NCBI RefSeq assembly: GCF_037893015.1 | Contig: NC_133658.1 | Span: 60,479,818-60,543,817 of the forward strand | Reading direction: 5' to 3' | Origin: Macrotis lagotis | Lineage: Eukaryota; Chordata; Mammalia; Peramelemorphia; Peramelidae | DNA length: 64,000 nucleotides | Part shown: piece by piece, positions 1 to 11,869 of the stretch | Layout: each line of letters begins with the position of its first letter | Position numbering within the stretch: position 1 is the stretch's first letter | Made by a program: the position numbers and the translations under genes | The notes under the pieces: generated by a model | The model's input: only the letters and a program-made list of their open reading frames with translations | What the model was told of the DNA's origin: nothing | Databases searched by the model: none

Positions 1-1130
1 TAGTTTCTCCTATCAATAATGATTTGGAGCATTTCCCATATGACTATAAATTTTTATTTTTTCATCTGAAACTTCATATTCTTTGACCATTTGCCAATTG
101 GGGAATGACTTGAAATCTTAAATTTGATTCAGTTCAATAAATATTTTAGAAATGAATCCATTATCAGAAACACTAGCTGTGAAAATTGTTTCTCAGCTTT
201 CTGCATTCCTTCTAATCTTGGCTACAGTAGCTTTATTTGTGCAAAACCTTTTTTAATTTAATATGGTCAAAATCATTCATTTTGCAATTTATAATCTCTG
301 TTTTTGTTTCTTCATTTCATATACTTCTCCCCTTCTCCATAGATCCACCAGATTATTTCTTGTTCTCTTAATTGGTCTATGTTATCACCCTTTATGTTTA
401 AATCCTCTTCCCATTTCAACCTTATTTTGGAATAGGGTGTGACATGTGAGTCTATGCCTGGTTTTTGCCATACTCTTCCAGTTTTCCCAGCAGTTTTTGT
501 CAAATAGTTCTTATCCAAGAAGCTAGGATAAATTTTGTCTTTGTGTTTATCAAACAATAGATTACTGTAGTCATTTACTACAGTACTTAGTCTAATCCAC
601 TGTATTTTAGGCAGTACTAGGCAGTTTTGAGGACTGTGGCTTTATAATATAGGTTTAGAACTGGTACCACTAGGTCAGCTTCCTATGCATTTTTTTCCCT
701 TTAATTCCCTTGATATTCTTAGCTTTCTGTTCCTCCCAGATGAATTTTGTTACTATTCTAACTTTTTTGGTGGTTTGATTGGTATGGCACTGAATAATTC
801 AATTTGGCTAAAATTTTCATTTTTATTAGCTTGGCCTAACCATGACAATTGGCATTATTCCAGTTGTTTGATCTAATTTTATTTCTGTGAAAAGAATTTT
901 GTAATTGTGTCAAGTAGTTTCTGGGTTTGTCTTGGGAAGTAGTTTCTCATGTATTTTTTGGTTATCTACAATTACTTTAAATGAAATTTCTCTTTCTAGT
1001 TTTTGCTTTAGGCTTTACTGGTCATATAGAAATACTGATGATTTATGATAATTTATTTTATACCCTGGCTACTTTGCTCAAGTTGTTAATTGTTTCAAGT
1101 AATTTTTAAATTGGTTCTCTAAGTATACCA
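1..1130 (-). mobile_element. Antisense L1 fragment, 3' part of ORF2
   Basis: Read on the minus strand, 557-312 encodes a decayed end of L1 ORF2, recognisable by TKTAGKTGRVWQKPGID and a following KWEEDLN stretch. The flanks fit antisense L1 3' sequence. The left end is cut by the window edge. Confidence 0.8.
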
Positions 1131-1144
1131 TCATATATGCAGAG

Positions 1145-1340
1145 TGAAAGTTTTCTTTCTTCTTTGCCTATGTGATGCTTATTTAAAACAAGGAATATGG
1201 AATCCCAACTGTTCTATTTATAGGAACTGGTGAGTATGTCACCACTTTTGGGCTTCAGTTTCCTCTGTAAAATGATAGGCTTGGAGTAGAAGGCTTCTAA
1301 GACCTCTCAGAGTTCTCTAGACTGTAATCCTATAGGTGAC
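1145..1340 (+). repeat. Decayed MIR-like/CORE-SINE tail
   Basis: cttcagtttcctctgtaaaa followed by an L2-like tail is the 3' half of an old CORE-SINE. No gene is seen between 1130 and 1640. Confidence 0.45.
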
Positions 1341-1639
1341 TTCTATAGCTCCTTCCCCTTCTCTAAACTAAATGGTTTTCACAAACAGTATTATACAACT
1401 TAGGAACTGAACTGATGAGAGAAGGCTTCATGAAGGATGTGGGGCATAAGGTAGGATCTCTATAGATCAAGAGAATTACTGTGTGGGTAAGTAAGCATTT
1501 TAGAAATGGGGGGGAGGGGCAAAGAACCAGAGGGTTAAAGACAAACTGCAGAGATGCTACAAGTTTGTAGATTATCAAATGTTTGCCAGTTTTGAGAAAG
1601 GAAGAGAATGTTGTTTTCAAGCTATAGACTTTGATTACT

Positions 1640-2430
1640 GGGAAAGTTCTAGAGTAGATAATTAAAGAGATTGTTGGATAACATCTAGGAAAAGTATTGG
1701 TAATTCCAAAAATGACTTCATCAAGAATAGATCCAGCCAGAAAACCCTCATTGCCTTCAGGATTGCTAAACCAGTTGATGAGAATACTGTGGCTATAAAC
1801 TAATCTAGATTTTAGCCAAAGTTTTGATAAAGTATGTCATACTATTTTATGGAATACTTAATAATAGAGTCAGATGGATTCAAAACTTATTGGATGACTG
1901 TAGGGTAGATATTAGTGGGTTGATTTTAGTCTGGATCTTCAGTGGATCTCCCAGGAATCTCTGTTTTGCCTTTTGCTTTTTGTCATAATTATCAGTGACT
2001 TGGATACAAGCATAGAGGGGCATGCTCATTGGAGTTGCTGATGACAAAAAGCTGGGAGGAATAACTAACACATTGGATGTCAAAGTCAGAATCTGAAGAG
2101 ATCTTGACAGATTAGAACATTAAGCTGAACCTGATTAACTGAAATTAAATAGGGATAAATGTAACATTTTACATTTGGGTGAAAAATTTTCAGCTTCACA
2201 AATACAAGATAACAAGAAAAAGTTCTGAAAAATTTAGTGGACTGCAAGCTCAAATAGTCAACCCTGTGCTGAAGAAGACAAACTAATGCAATCTTGAACT
2301 ACAAGATTTGGCATCCAGGATTAGATCTCATCTGTAGTGAGGTGTTCAGTTCTGGGCACTTCAGTTTAAGGACACTGATAGGCTGTAGGGTATGTAGAGG
2401 GGAGCATCCAGGATGGGGATGGGCTCTTAA
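1640..2430 (+). mobile_element. Decayed CR1/L3-like LINE reverse transcriptase fragment
   Basis: The + strand keeps the layout of a non-LTR reverse transcriptase: a region matching the GVPQGS block near 1945, then gctgatgacaaaaagctggg around 2037 (ADDKKLGG, the FADD active-site block), and downstream the piece reading gtgttcagttctgggcac. Many frameshifts and stops show it is dead. Clade assignment to CR1/L3 is by remembered consensus. Confidence 0.6.
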
Positions 2431-2499
2431 GTTTATGTCATAGGAAAGGAGAAAATGGGCTTATGAATCTTAGAGAAAGATAGAACCATCAATTCCTTT

Positions 2500-2930
2500 C
2501 CAGATTTCTTCAGTTTAAAAATAGTCATTGTTCTTTTTTCTTTTTGGCCTCTTTGCTATTCATTTTTTTTTTTCATTCCACTGGTATAATAAATTTCTTG
2601 AGTGATTCAGGCTTAGATTTGATAGGGAGTAGTATGACTTTACGCAAGTCCATAATCTCTTTCAGCTCTAGTTTCCTTAATGAAGCAAAGAAGCATGAGA
2701 TGCTGTATGTAAAGCACTTTGGAAATCTTAAATGTTCTCTAGGCCTGCTCTTTGCTCTTGGGAGTACACAAATCACTTATGGTCAAAGGATATGAATAGT
2801 TGCATAACTTTTCTCTCATAATTTCAGGTCATAGATCCACTCACAGGACATCAACACTGATTGTTAGTTTGTGTCTCACTGGCTGTCTGAACACATTTTC
2901 CACAGAAACATTGTTTCTGTGTTAGTTAAA
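2500..2930. other. Nothing recognised
   Basis: AT-rich sequence with overlapping short frames on both strands (2544-2795 and 2573-2776), neither resembling a known protein. Confidence 0.4.
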
Positions 2931-2937
2931 TTCTATA

Positions 2938-3120
2938 GACAGCCAGGTGATACTGTAGAAGTCAGGAAGATAAGAGTTCAAATTCAACCATGTACTACCC
3001 AACTGACCCTGTGCAAATCATTCTGCATTTAATTGTCACTTTTTCCATCAATAAAATGGGAATAGCAATAGCCGCTTCTTAGGGTTATTGAAAATTCTCA
3101 GAGTTAAAATGAAATAATGT
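2938..3120 (+). repeat. CORE-SINE (THER1/MIR type)
   Basis: It reads gttcaaattcaaccatgtac, a CORE-like middle, then ccatcaataaaatgggaata and a tail ending near aaatgaaataatg. A younger antisense SINE abuts its 3' end. Confidence 0.6.
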
Positions 3121-3284
3121 TTGTTTTTGTTTTGATTTTGGCTCTTTTGTAGGGTAATGGGGTTAAGTGACTTGCCCAAGGTCACACAGCTAGTAAGTAT
3201 CCAGTGTCTGAGGCAGATGTGAACTCAGGTCTTCCTAACTTCAGGGTTTGTGCCTCTGTCTTCTGTGCCACCTAGTTGCCCCCC
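3121..3284 (-). repeat. Young tRNA-derived marsupial SINE
   Basis: The reverse complement of the family consensus: ggggttaagtgacttgccca ... gccacctagttgcccc. A-box and B-box remnants are on the minus strand. Confidence 0.85.
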
Positions 3285-3489
3285 AAATAAGGTAATATTT
3301 ATGAAGTTCTTAGCAAGTCTTAAGAGGTAAAAAAATTCTAACTAATTTTAACTAGTAGTTTTTACTTGCAGTACTATTCTAAGTCAAACAAAAATGACAT
3401 TTCTCTGGGAAAACATAATTCTAATTCCAAATGACAGTCAAGCCTGTAAACTGAAAACTACTCTTAATAAAATTCTCTGTAGAGCCATT

Positions 3490-3990
3490 TTATCTGTGAG
3501 ATTTCACTAAAGACCTACTGATATTGGGGAGAGTAGGGTGAATGATAGTGAAGAGTTCAGTGTAACTCTAAGGTTGTGATGTGTGAAAGGACTGTGGAAG
3601 GATACTCATGCCCTCAACAGACATAGGGAAATGAAGAAGAGTTAGATCAAGGGAAAAATAACGAATTCCATGTTGAACCTTCTGTTGACTTTTGAGACCC
3701 TCCTCGGCCATTAAGGTATAGAGCTGGAACTCAAGTGCTCCATGAGATTGGGTGTGTAGACTGTGGCAGTCATCTGCAGGGAGATGATCATTGAACCCAT
3801 GGGAGTGATGAGATAACCAAGGGAGAGAATATAAAAAAAAAAAAGAATAGAAAAGGCCTATAACAGAACCCTGGGATACACTTGTTGTAGACTGATATGG
3901 GATAGTCAGATAGAGGTAAAAGGACCCAGAAGAGAATAGTATTAGAGTGTGGGAGGAGGTTGATCAGTTAGCAGTATCAGAAAGTTTAAA
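3490..3990 (-). mobile_element. Antisense LINE-2 remnant
   Basis: gatgatcattgaacccatgg and ccctgggatacact are antisense L2 ORF2-type blocks also seen around 21,220-21,300. Heavily decayed. The stretch 3285-3490 shows nothing. Confidence 0.5.
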
Positions 3991-4315
3991 GAGAAGTTAA
4001 AAAGAATGGAGGACAGTAAAAAATCAACATACAAATGAGGTTGGACTAGATGTTCTCTCTAAGTGTTCTAACCAACTCCTGTTGCATTCTGTCACCAGTT
4101 TAAAGCCAAGAGACTCCCACAGCAACCAGACCATCTTTAATATCCCATTTTCTAACATTCAGGCTATGGGATGGAACAATTCTGGTAAAGACAAGTGAGA
4201 GAAGGATGCTTTGCCCAGCATTCCCCTCACTTTAATGAACAGAATTGTGCAACTCATGCTACCAATCACTTGGTTGGTCGGTGTGGTCCCCTTCGATATC
4301 GAAAGACTAATAATA

Positions 4316-4481
4316 AGGGCGGCTAGGTGGCGTAGTAGATAAAGCACTGGCCTTGGAGTCAGGAGTACCTGGGTTCAAATCCGGTCTCAGACACTTAATT
4401 ACCTAGCTGTGTGGCCTTGGGCAAGCCACTTAACCCCATTTGCCTCGCAAAAACCTAAAAAAAAAAAAGAAAAAGAAAAAA
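4316..4481 (+). repeat. Young SINE with 15-bp target-site duplication
   Basis: Complete copy from ggcggctaggtggcgtag, with the B-box gggttcaaatcc, to an A-rich tail. It is flanked by gaaagactaataata at 4301-4315 and 4482-4496. Confidence 0.92.
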
Positions 4482-4519
4482 GAAAGACTAATAATAGTTG
4501 TCACTCTAAATCATATAAA

Positions 4520-4830
4520 CCTATATCTCTTTTCTTTTTTTAAAAAATATTTTATTTATTTTGAGTTTTACAATTTTCCTCCTAATCTTACTCCCTCCCC
4601 CACCCCCAACAGAAGGCAATTTGCCAGTCCTTTACATTGTTTCCATTGTATACACTGATCCAAATTGAATGCGATGAGAGAAAAATCATATCCTTAAGGA
4701 AGAAAAAGTATAAGAGATAGCAAAATTAAATAAGATAACAGGTTTTTTTTTTTCTAAATTAAAGTTATTAGTCCTTGGTCTTTGTTCAAACTCCACAGTT
4801 CTTTCTCTGGATACAGATGTAAACTTTTAT
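4520..4830 (-). mobile_element. Antisense L1 3'UTR fragment
   Basis: The layout ttttacaattttcctcctaa ... ccctcccccacccccaac ... cacagttctttctctggatac matches the marsupial L1 3'UTR seen again at 46,200 and 54,390. Confidence 0.6.
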
Positions 4831-5170
4831 CTCTTTTCATATGGTACATTTCAGTGTATATTAAGGATTATTTCTGAAATACTGTTTCAAATGCATTACT
4901 TTTTAAATTTTGAGTTATTTTACATAATTCAATTTAGTGAGCATTTCTAAGAGAAACAAAAAATACAGTCTCATGCTGTCAGGTAGATATGAAACAATTA
5001 AAGAAAAATGTAAGACAACTATTAGGATATTTTGATGACAAAGTTTTTTTCCATTTCCCTTTTCTTCCCTATATTTTATCTGTGCAGAAATGTTTCAGTT
5101 TCAAGAAAAAAGGATTGTCTATTTTATCCTTTGTAATTGCCTCTTATCTCTAATTAAGACTATATCTTTT

Positions 5171-5307
5171 TGGGAAGGCTAGGTGGAGCACTGGCCTTGG
5201 AGTCCAGAGTACTTGAGTCCAGATCCAGCCTCAGACACTTATTACCTGGCTGTGTGGCCTTGGACAAGCCACTTAACCTCATTTGCCTTCCAAAAAACCT
5301 TAACAAA
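5171..5307 (+). repeat. Young SINE, head deleted, with 15-bp target-site duplication
   Basis: It begins tgggaaggctaggtggagca, lacking part of the A-box region, and ends at the cttaacaaa tail. Flanks aagactatatctttt at 5156-5170 and 5308-5322 are identical. Confidence 0.9.
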
Positions 5308-5322
5308 AAGACTATATCTTTT

Positions 5323-5520
5323 CCCCTTTTATTTGTTTGTTTGTTTTCCAGTTACATGCAAAAATAGTTTTCAACATTCATCCTTTTGCTTACTTTTGAG
5401 TTCCACATTTTTCCACCCTCTTCCCTTTCTCATCTCCATCCCTCCCCCTCCCTATGGCAGTGAGCAATCATGTATAGGTTATACATGAAAATTTAACATA
5501 TTTGTATATTAAAGACTATT
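5323..5520 (-). mobile_element. Antisense L1 3'UTR piece
   Basis: gttttccagttacatgcaaa, agttttcaacattcatcc and caatcatgtataggtt are hallmarks of the 3'UTR of marsupial L1. It interrupts antisense ORF2 sequence, so it is a separate insertion or rearrangement. Confidence 0.6.
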
Positions 5521-5619
5521 TCTCTTACCTGTGACTATGAGAGGTAAATGATCTGTTTTCTCTTCCAATTTTTTTATAGTATGATCTTTAATATTAAGTC
5601 ATGTGTTCATTTAGAATAA

Positions 5620-5730
5620 GGATGTCCAACCTTTTAGCTTTTCTAGGTTGCATTGCCCAACAAGCACCAGTGAAGAGCCATATATGGAATTCAATACTCA
5701 TTCATGAATACAATACAACCCACATACAAT
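5620..5730 (+). mobile_element. Possible hAT-like DNA transposon remnant
   Basis: ggatgtccaaccttttagct and ttgcattgcccaacaa resemble the terminal part of hAT-type nonautonomous elements. No second terminus is found. Confidence 0.3.
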
Positions 5731-6559
5731 ATTTTCTGGAATGTGGTATAAGATGTTGGTCTAAGCCAATTTCTGATAGACTTTTTTCCAGTTTTTCTGA
5801 CAATTGTTATCAACTAGGGAGCTTTTCCCTAGATAATTTGTTTTCCATTTAATCTAGCACTAGGTTGTTGAATTCTGTTTTTTTCAATCTTCCTGGTTTA
5901 GTTAGTTTCGTTGTCTGTCTCTAGTATTTAACAAGATGGTTTTGATAACTGCTGCTTTATAATAGTTTGAGATTTGGAAGTACTATTTCCCTTATATCCT
6001 TCTTTTCAATACTTCCCTTGATATTCTTGATCTTTTGTTTTCCAATTCTGTAAAGGATCCTCTTGATAATTTGATTTGAATAGCATTTGAAGTGTAAATT
6101 AATTTTGGTGATATTGTCATTTTTTTATATTAACACAGCTTAACCATGGGCATTGAATATTTCTCCAGCTATTTAGGTTGTTCTTTATTTCTTTAAGGAA
6201 TGCTTTGTAAATGATTCTATTTAAGTTTTTTGAGTGTTTTGAAATGTTGCTTATGAGATACTTTATAGTTATTAGAAATTGATTTTCTCCTTTTACACTT
6301 CTTGTGTTTTGTTTTTATTAAATAGAGATGCTATCATACCCTGCATCATTGCCAAAGTTATTGTCTCAATTATGTCTTTGCTGATTCACTGGGGTTTTCC
6401 AAATAAATTATCATATCATCAACAGTCAGGGATTTATTCTTTTAATTTTTCCTCTTATAGCTATATTGTCTTTAGCTATTGCTAATATTTCCAAAACTAT
6501 ATCAAATAAAAAGAGTGTCCTTGGTTCCCTCTGATATTTATTGGAAAAGATTCTAGACA

Positions 6560-7130
6560 TTTCTAAGAGATCAAAGGAAAGGAAAAAGGACCTATTTGTA
6601 TAGAAATATTTATAGTAGTTCTTTTTGTGGGGCAAAGAACTGGAATCTACCAATTTGAGAATGACTGAATAAGTTGTGGTATATGACTGTGATGGAATAT
6701 TATTGTGCTGTAAGAAATAAGAGCAGAATGGTTTTAGAAAATCCTGGGAAGATTGGTATGAACTGATACAAAGTGAAGTGAGCTTGACCAGGAGAACATG
6801 TTCACAGTATATTTTAAGAATGATCATGATCATTTGTGAAAGACTTAGCCACTCTGATCAAGGTAACACTCCAAGACACTATCAAATGACCCATGATAAA
6901 AAATGCTATCCACTTCCAGGGAGCACTAATGAACTCTGAGGGCAGATTGAAGTATACTTTTTTCTCTTTTATTTTTCCTGTTTTTTTTTCCCCCAACATG
7001 GCCAATATGAAAATATGTTTTGCATGACTTCACACATGTATATTTGATACATTGCTTGTCTTCTCAAGGTTGAGAAGGGGCAGGAGGGAAAGGGAATTTG
7101 AAAATCAAAATTTTTTAAAAGAAATGTTAA
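6560..7130 (+). mobile_element. Sense L1 3' end inserted in antisense L1
   Basis: gtggtatatgactgtgatgg, ttattgtgctgtaagaaata and aaccaggagaacat-like blocks are the 3'UTR of the L1 family in sense orientation, ending near gaaatgttaa. The surrounding L1 is antisense, so this is a later 5'-truncated insertion. It is followed directly by a SINE. Confidence 0.75.
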
Positions 7131-7132
7131 GG

Positions 7133-7278
7133 GGGGCAGCTAGGTGGCATAGTGGATGGAGCACTGGCTTTGGAGTCAGGAGGATCTGAGCTCAAATGTG
7201 ATCTCAGACACATAATTGCCTAGCTTGGGCAAGTCACTTAATCCCATTGCCTAAAGTTAAAAAAAAAACCATTGAAAA
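7133..7278 (+). repeat. Young SINE with target-site duplication
   Basis: Complete copy starting ggggcagctaggtggcatag. The repeat aaatgttaagg at 7122-7132 and 7279-7289 flanks it. Confidence 0.88.
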
Positions 7279-7299
7279 AAATGTTAAGGATAAAAAATG

Positions 7300-10200
7300 A
7301 TTTTAATAAAGGAAAATGTTCTAGACTCTTACAGTATCCCCATTACATAGCTTTTGTTGTAGATAAATATATTTTATGATATTAAAGCTTCCTCTATGCC
7401 TCTACTTTAGAGTTTTTAACTAGAAGAATATTGTACTTTGGCAAAGGTTTTTTTTCCTATATCTATTGAGAGGATCATGTAGCTTTGGATATTTTGGTTT
7501 TTAATATGATTATATTGGTTTTCCTAATGATGGATCATCCTTGTCTTCCTGTTATAAATCCTATTTGATCAGAATAAATTATTTGGGATGATATTGCCTA
7601 TAGCTTCCTTTCTATAATTTTATCTTTCCCTGGTTAGGTGTTAGGACTATATTTATCTCATAATAGGATTTCTTTCTCAGTTGTTAAGAATAATTTGTGA
7701 AGTATGGCTACTAACTGTTCAATTTAGTAGAATTCTATGGCTACTAACTGTTCAATTTAGTAGAATTCTACTGTGAATCTATCAGAACGAGTAGTATTTT
7801 TTCTTTGGTAGTTCCTATATAACTACACTTAGTTCTTTTTCCAAGATTGAGTTACTTGATATTTCTATCTGGTCTTCTGATAGTTTGTATATTTTTATAT
7901 TTTTAAAAGTATCCCTCAGTTTCTTTTCATTCTTAGTTTTGTTAGCATGTAAATTGTATAATAAATACTGGTTATTTTTAATTCTTCTAATTTTGCTGTG
8001 ATTTCATCTTGTTCATTGGCTACTTTATTGATCTGATTTTCTGTTCTCTTTAATGAGATTAACCAAGAACTTATCCATTTTATTAGTCTTTTCAAAGAAC
8101 CAACCTTTTAGTTTTATTTAGTAATTCTGTGTTTTTTTGGTTAATTTATGTTCTTTCTAATTTTTAATACCCCTTTTTATGCTTATTTTAGGGTTCTTGT
8201 TGATTTTCTAATTTCTTTAAATTTGTATTCAGTTTTCATTAATCTTTTTTTTCCTCCCAATTTTGTTTATCTATGATTATAAGGATATGATTTTCTCCTT
8301 GAGGACTGCTTTAGCTGTATCCCAGAAATTTTGGTATGTTGTTTTATAGCTTTATCATTATCATATGTAAACATGGTTAGTAATTGATTCTGTGATTTGA
8401 TTTTTTAATCCATGCCTGATTTAAGATTTTATTGTTAGATCTCTTTTGGAGATATGTGACTTTTATTTGTAGTCCCTGAACCAATTTCTATTCATGGTCT
8501 GTAAAGAATATATTGACTATTTCTGTCCTTTTATATTTGCTTGCAATATCTCTGTGTACTAGTTTATAATCATTTTTTATAAAATTTTCATGCAGTGAAG
8601 AGAAATGCATATTTTTTTTGTATTCTAGTTAGAAGCTGCCAATAAATCTTTTAATTCTTGCTTCTCCAAAAATTTCTTCAGTTCTATACTTTTCCTTTTG
8701 TTCATTTTTCTGTAAGACTTAGATAAAACTGATAGATGGATTTTGAAATCTTCTATCAATATTGAATTAGTCTTTGTCTTCTTTAAGCTCAGATGTTTCC
8801 TTTATGCATTTGATTGCTAAAACAATCTTAAATTTATAAAAGATTTTGGTTCCTTGTCTATGATTTCTTTCTGTATAATGTAATTTCCTTCTTTATCTCT
8901 TTTTAGTTTTTGAATATTTTTGCATTGTCTGTTAGCATGGTGACAATGCCTACTTTTTTGGATTCACTTGATGAATGGCAATTCTCTCCCCCCCCAGTTT
9001 TATTTTGTATATGTCTTTTTTAAAAAATATACTTTTCCTGTAAGCATTAAATTATAGAATTTTGTTTTCTTAATCTCATCTGTCACACTTTTTCATTTTA
9101 TTGGATTGTTTAATTCATTTATATTTAAAGTTATAATAGGTTTATGTTTTTTCTATGTCTCTGTAATTATTATTTTTTAAATTAAGATTTCCCCCTCTTG
9201 CTGTAAAAACAGTAATATTTTCCTTCACTTTACTTTTATCTTTTTTTAAGGTGGCATGGTTCCCACTGACTTGCTTCTTCACCCCTGATCTCCTCTTCTC
9301 CTTTGATACTATTTTCCCTTTAGGGTTTTGTTTATTAGTTTCTTTTCCTCCTGGTTTTATATTTCTTCCTTCTCTCTTTTTCTTCCTTTCCTCCCCTAGT
9401 CCTAGTCATTAGCTTTTAAAATTTCACTTTTTATACCCACTTCCAGAGAGGATTTCTCTAATTTCTCTTTCTGTTTTCTTTAGACCCTTATTCTCTGAAT
9501 CATAGTCTCCGTAATTATTCAGTCTCTTTCTTTTCTCTGTATTTTTCATATAATTTAGGCACTTTCCTTCACTGCCTTGTAGGACTTAATTTCATGAATT
9601 TCCCTTTTCTATTCTGCCTCATTTCCAAAATAATGCCAGTTACTATATCAAAGATGCCCCATGGTATAGTTCCCTACCAATAATTTATACCCTTTATGGG
9701 TGACCTTTTTTTTTTTTTTAATCTCCTGCATTTGTCTGGAAATCTCCCTCTATGCTCCCCTTTTCCTTCAGGTGCCAATTTTCCCCAGGGGTTCCAACTC
9801 CTCCCCTCGCTCCATCCAAGTAGATCTTTTAAAACACCTAATCTTCCAGGCCTAATCCCTTCAGTGTAAGATCCTCATCTCCTTCAATGACCATTTCTCT
9901 TTATTTGTGAAGGCCCCTGCCCCCTTCTTTCTTTTGCCCTTTTCAATCTTTCCCTCCTTCTTCTGCCTCACTTCCTTCTGAAACCAGAGAATCACCTTCC
10001 CCCACATTACTAGCCCTTTATGAGACTTGGGGGTTTCACTTACTCTTCTCTGGCCCCTTACTATTCCTCACTTTTTAGTGTACACTCTTAGGTTGATGTA
10101 GTTCCACAAAAGAAGCATTCACCTGGAGGCAGGGTGTTACTAGGTCCTCTTCATAATACCCTGGCTGCCTCTTCATTATTACCTTTCACTTAGACATTTT

Positions 10201-11860
10201 TCTGTTGTGACCCTGTTGCTGTTGCTGTGTGCATTTATTTACTTCTGTATTTCTGTTTTTGGAGGTGTTCTAAAGGCAAATAATCTCTTCAGTTCTAATT
10301 TCCTTGCTGTAAATGTTTCATATTCTTCTTATTAAACATCCTTCCATTTGTCCTTTTTGGTTAATCTCATATCTGCATGATAGGTTCCCCTGGGCTGCAT
10401 TCTTAGCTCCATTGCTCTTTGGAATACATTATTCCATTTCCCTTCTCCTTTTTCTATTGGGCACAGGATAGTTTTGCATTATTCAAATACTTCTTCCTTT
10501 ATGAAATTAAAGGCCTTTTTCCTGATAGCTTAGAACATGTTTCTGAATTGACTTTTGCAACTTTAGGGTTTTTTTTTTTCCTGGATTCAATATGAATTCT
10601 TTTAACTGGAATTTCATTTTCTGTGCTCAGAAGTTATGGGCAGTTCTCTTCTGTTATTTTCTTCATTATGGTGTTAAGAATTTTTGTCTTTTCATAGTAT
10701 TTTAAGATCCCTATGGTCCTTAGGTTGTTCCTATAGAGTACTATTTATTGTTTTTAAGATCTGTATGTTTTGCTTTAAGTGTGAAAATATTTTCTTTTAA
10801 TTTTGCTGTTTTTTCTTCTCTTCTTCTAGGTTCTTCTTGACTTTATATATTTGCACTCCCAATCTATTGTTCTTTATTTTGTTTCTTTGATGAGACTTGC
10901 CATTGTAAATTCCAGTTTTTGTTATTTTTCTTATTATTTTTGCTGTGTAGGACATAAATTCTGCCTCATGCTAGGCACAATGTGATGTTCACTAATTCTA
11001 CAGAGTCCTTTGTCTTACCTTATTGGATTGTTTTCTTTTGTTTTATAATATTTATTCATAGATGCCAGCATGAGATCTGGGGGCCATATTTCCTTCTGTT
11101 GTTACTGTTTATTATCTGTTGATGTTCAAGGTCTTTGAGTTTTCTTGCTGAAATCTTTCATTTTTCCTCATCCTTTTCTTTCCCTTATCACTCATTTCCT
11201 GACTTCTGATTTCTTCCCTTCTGGTTGTGATTTCCTCATGAATGGATCCCAAAGCATCTCAGCCTCCTGCACTGTGCAATTTATGGTACATTCGCCTAGG
11301 AATCTGCCCCTTTTGGGGGACTGTGCTTTTTTTCCCATGGGCTTGGTAAAGTGCTGCATAGATTCTCTCATGCCCAGTGTCCTTTCCTGGTGGCCTGTCC
11401 ATTCCCTGGTACCAGCAGTTCATTACTTTGTAGTACTGGGATGTTTAGGTGGCAGCCCTACAGCAGGCTTTTGCTTTTGAAGGGTTGTGGCCAGGTTGGC
11501 TGTCAAGGCCCAAACAAACTTCTACATCCTATAGTCTAGGTCTCCATGGCACCGGAAAGATGGAGGGGGAACTGATATGGTAGGAGTGGGTTTTATTGTA
11601 AGTCTGGGTCATGTCCTTGAGTTGGCTTTTGTGGTGTGGTAGGTAGAGAAGAGGTGCTAGTTGAGCCCAGGGTCAGTGAGTATCAGAGTTTGAGGAGTTT
11701 CTTTTATATATCCTTTTGGATTTTGAGTGTGCTGGATCATTGAAACAGCCAAAGTTGCTTTATCTTTGAAGCGTAATTTTTGTTTTAGTGAGATTTGAGA
11801 GGTCAGTGGAGAAAGGAGAGAATACCTAGTCTGCCATCTTGTTTCTCATGTGACACTGTA
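7300..11860 (-). mobile_element. Antisense L1, ORF2 N-terminal part, ORF1 and 5'UTR
   Basis: On the minus strand the order is 5'UTR (about 11,850-11,000), ORF1 region (about 10,900-10,300), spacer and ORF2 (about 9,200 down to 7,300). Typical antisense blocks include tctattgagaggatcatgta, gaacttatccattttattag, ctgtatcccagaaattttgg and, near the 5' end, ctgccatcttgtttctc. With the part to its left it approaches full length. Every frame is broken. Confidence 0.75.
7704..7769. repeat. 33-bp perfect tandem duplication
   Basis: The unit beginning atggctactaactgttcaat occurs twice head to tail (7704-7736 and 7737-7769) with no mismatch, inside the decayed L1. Confidence 0.95.
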
Positions 11861-11869
11861 ATGTTTTAT

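Larger units (their letters stand above)
5040..6530 (-). mobile_element. Antisense L1, ORF2 C-terminal part, interrupted
   Basis: Antisense ORF2 sequence runs from about 5040, is interrupted by a SINE (5171-5307), an L1 3'UTR piece (5323-5520) and a possible hAT remnant (5620-5730), and continues to about 6530. The order matches the L1 segment at 1-1130. It is probably the left part of the element that continues at 7300-11,860. Confidence 0.6.

Noticed and set aside
4340..4420. tRNA-like A/B boxes
   Set aside because: These belong to tRNA-derived SINEs. No cloverleaf with an acceptor stem and anticodon could be drawn, so no tRNA gene is called.
6426..6833. 135-residue antisense frame
   Set aside because: It spans the junction of an antisense L1 and a sense L1 3' end, so it cannot be a real protein.
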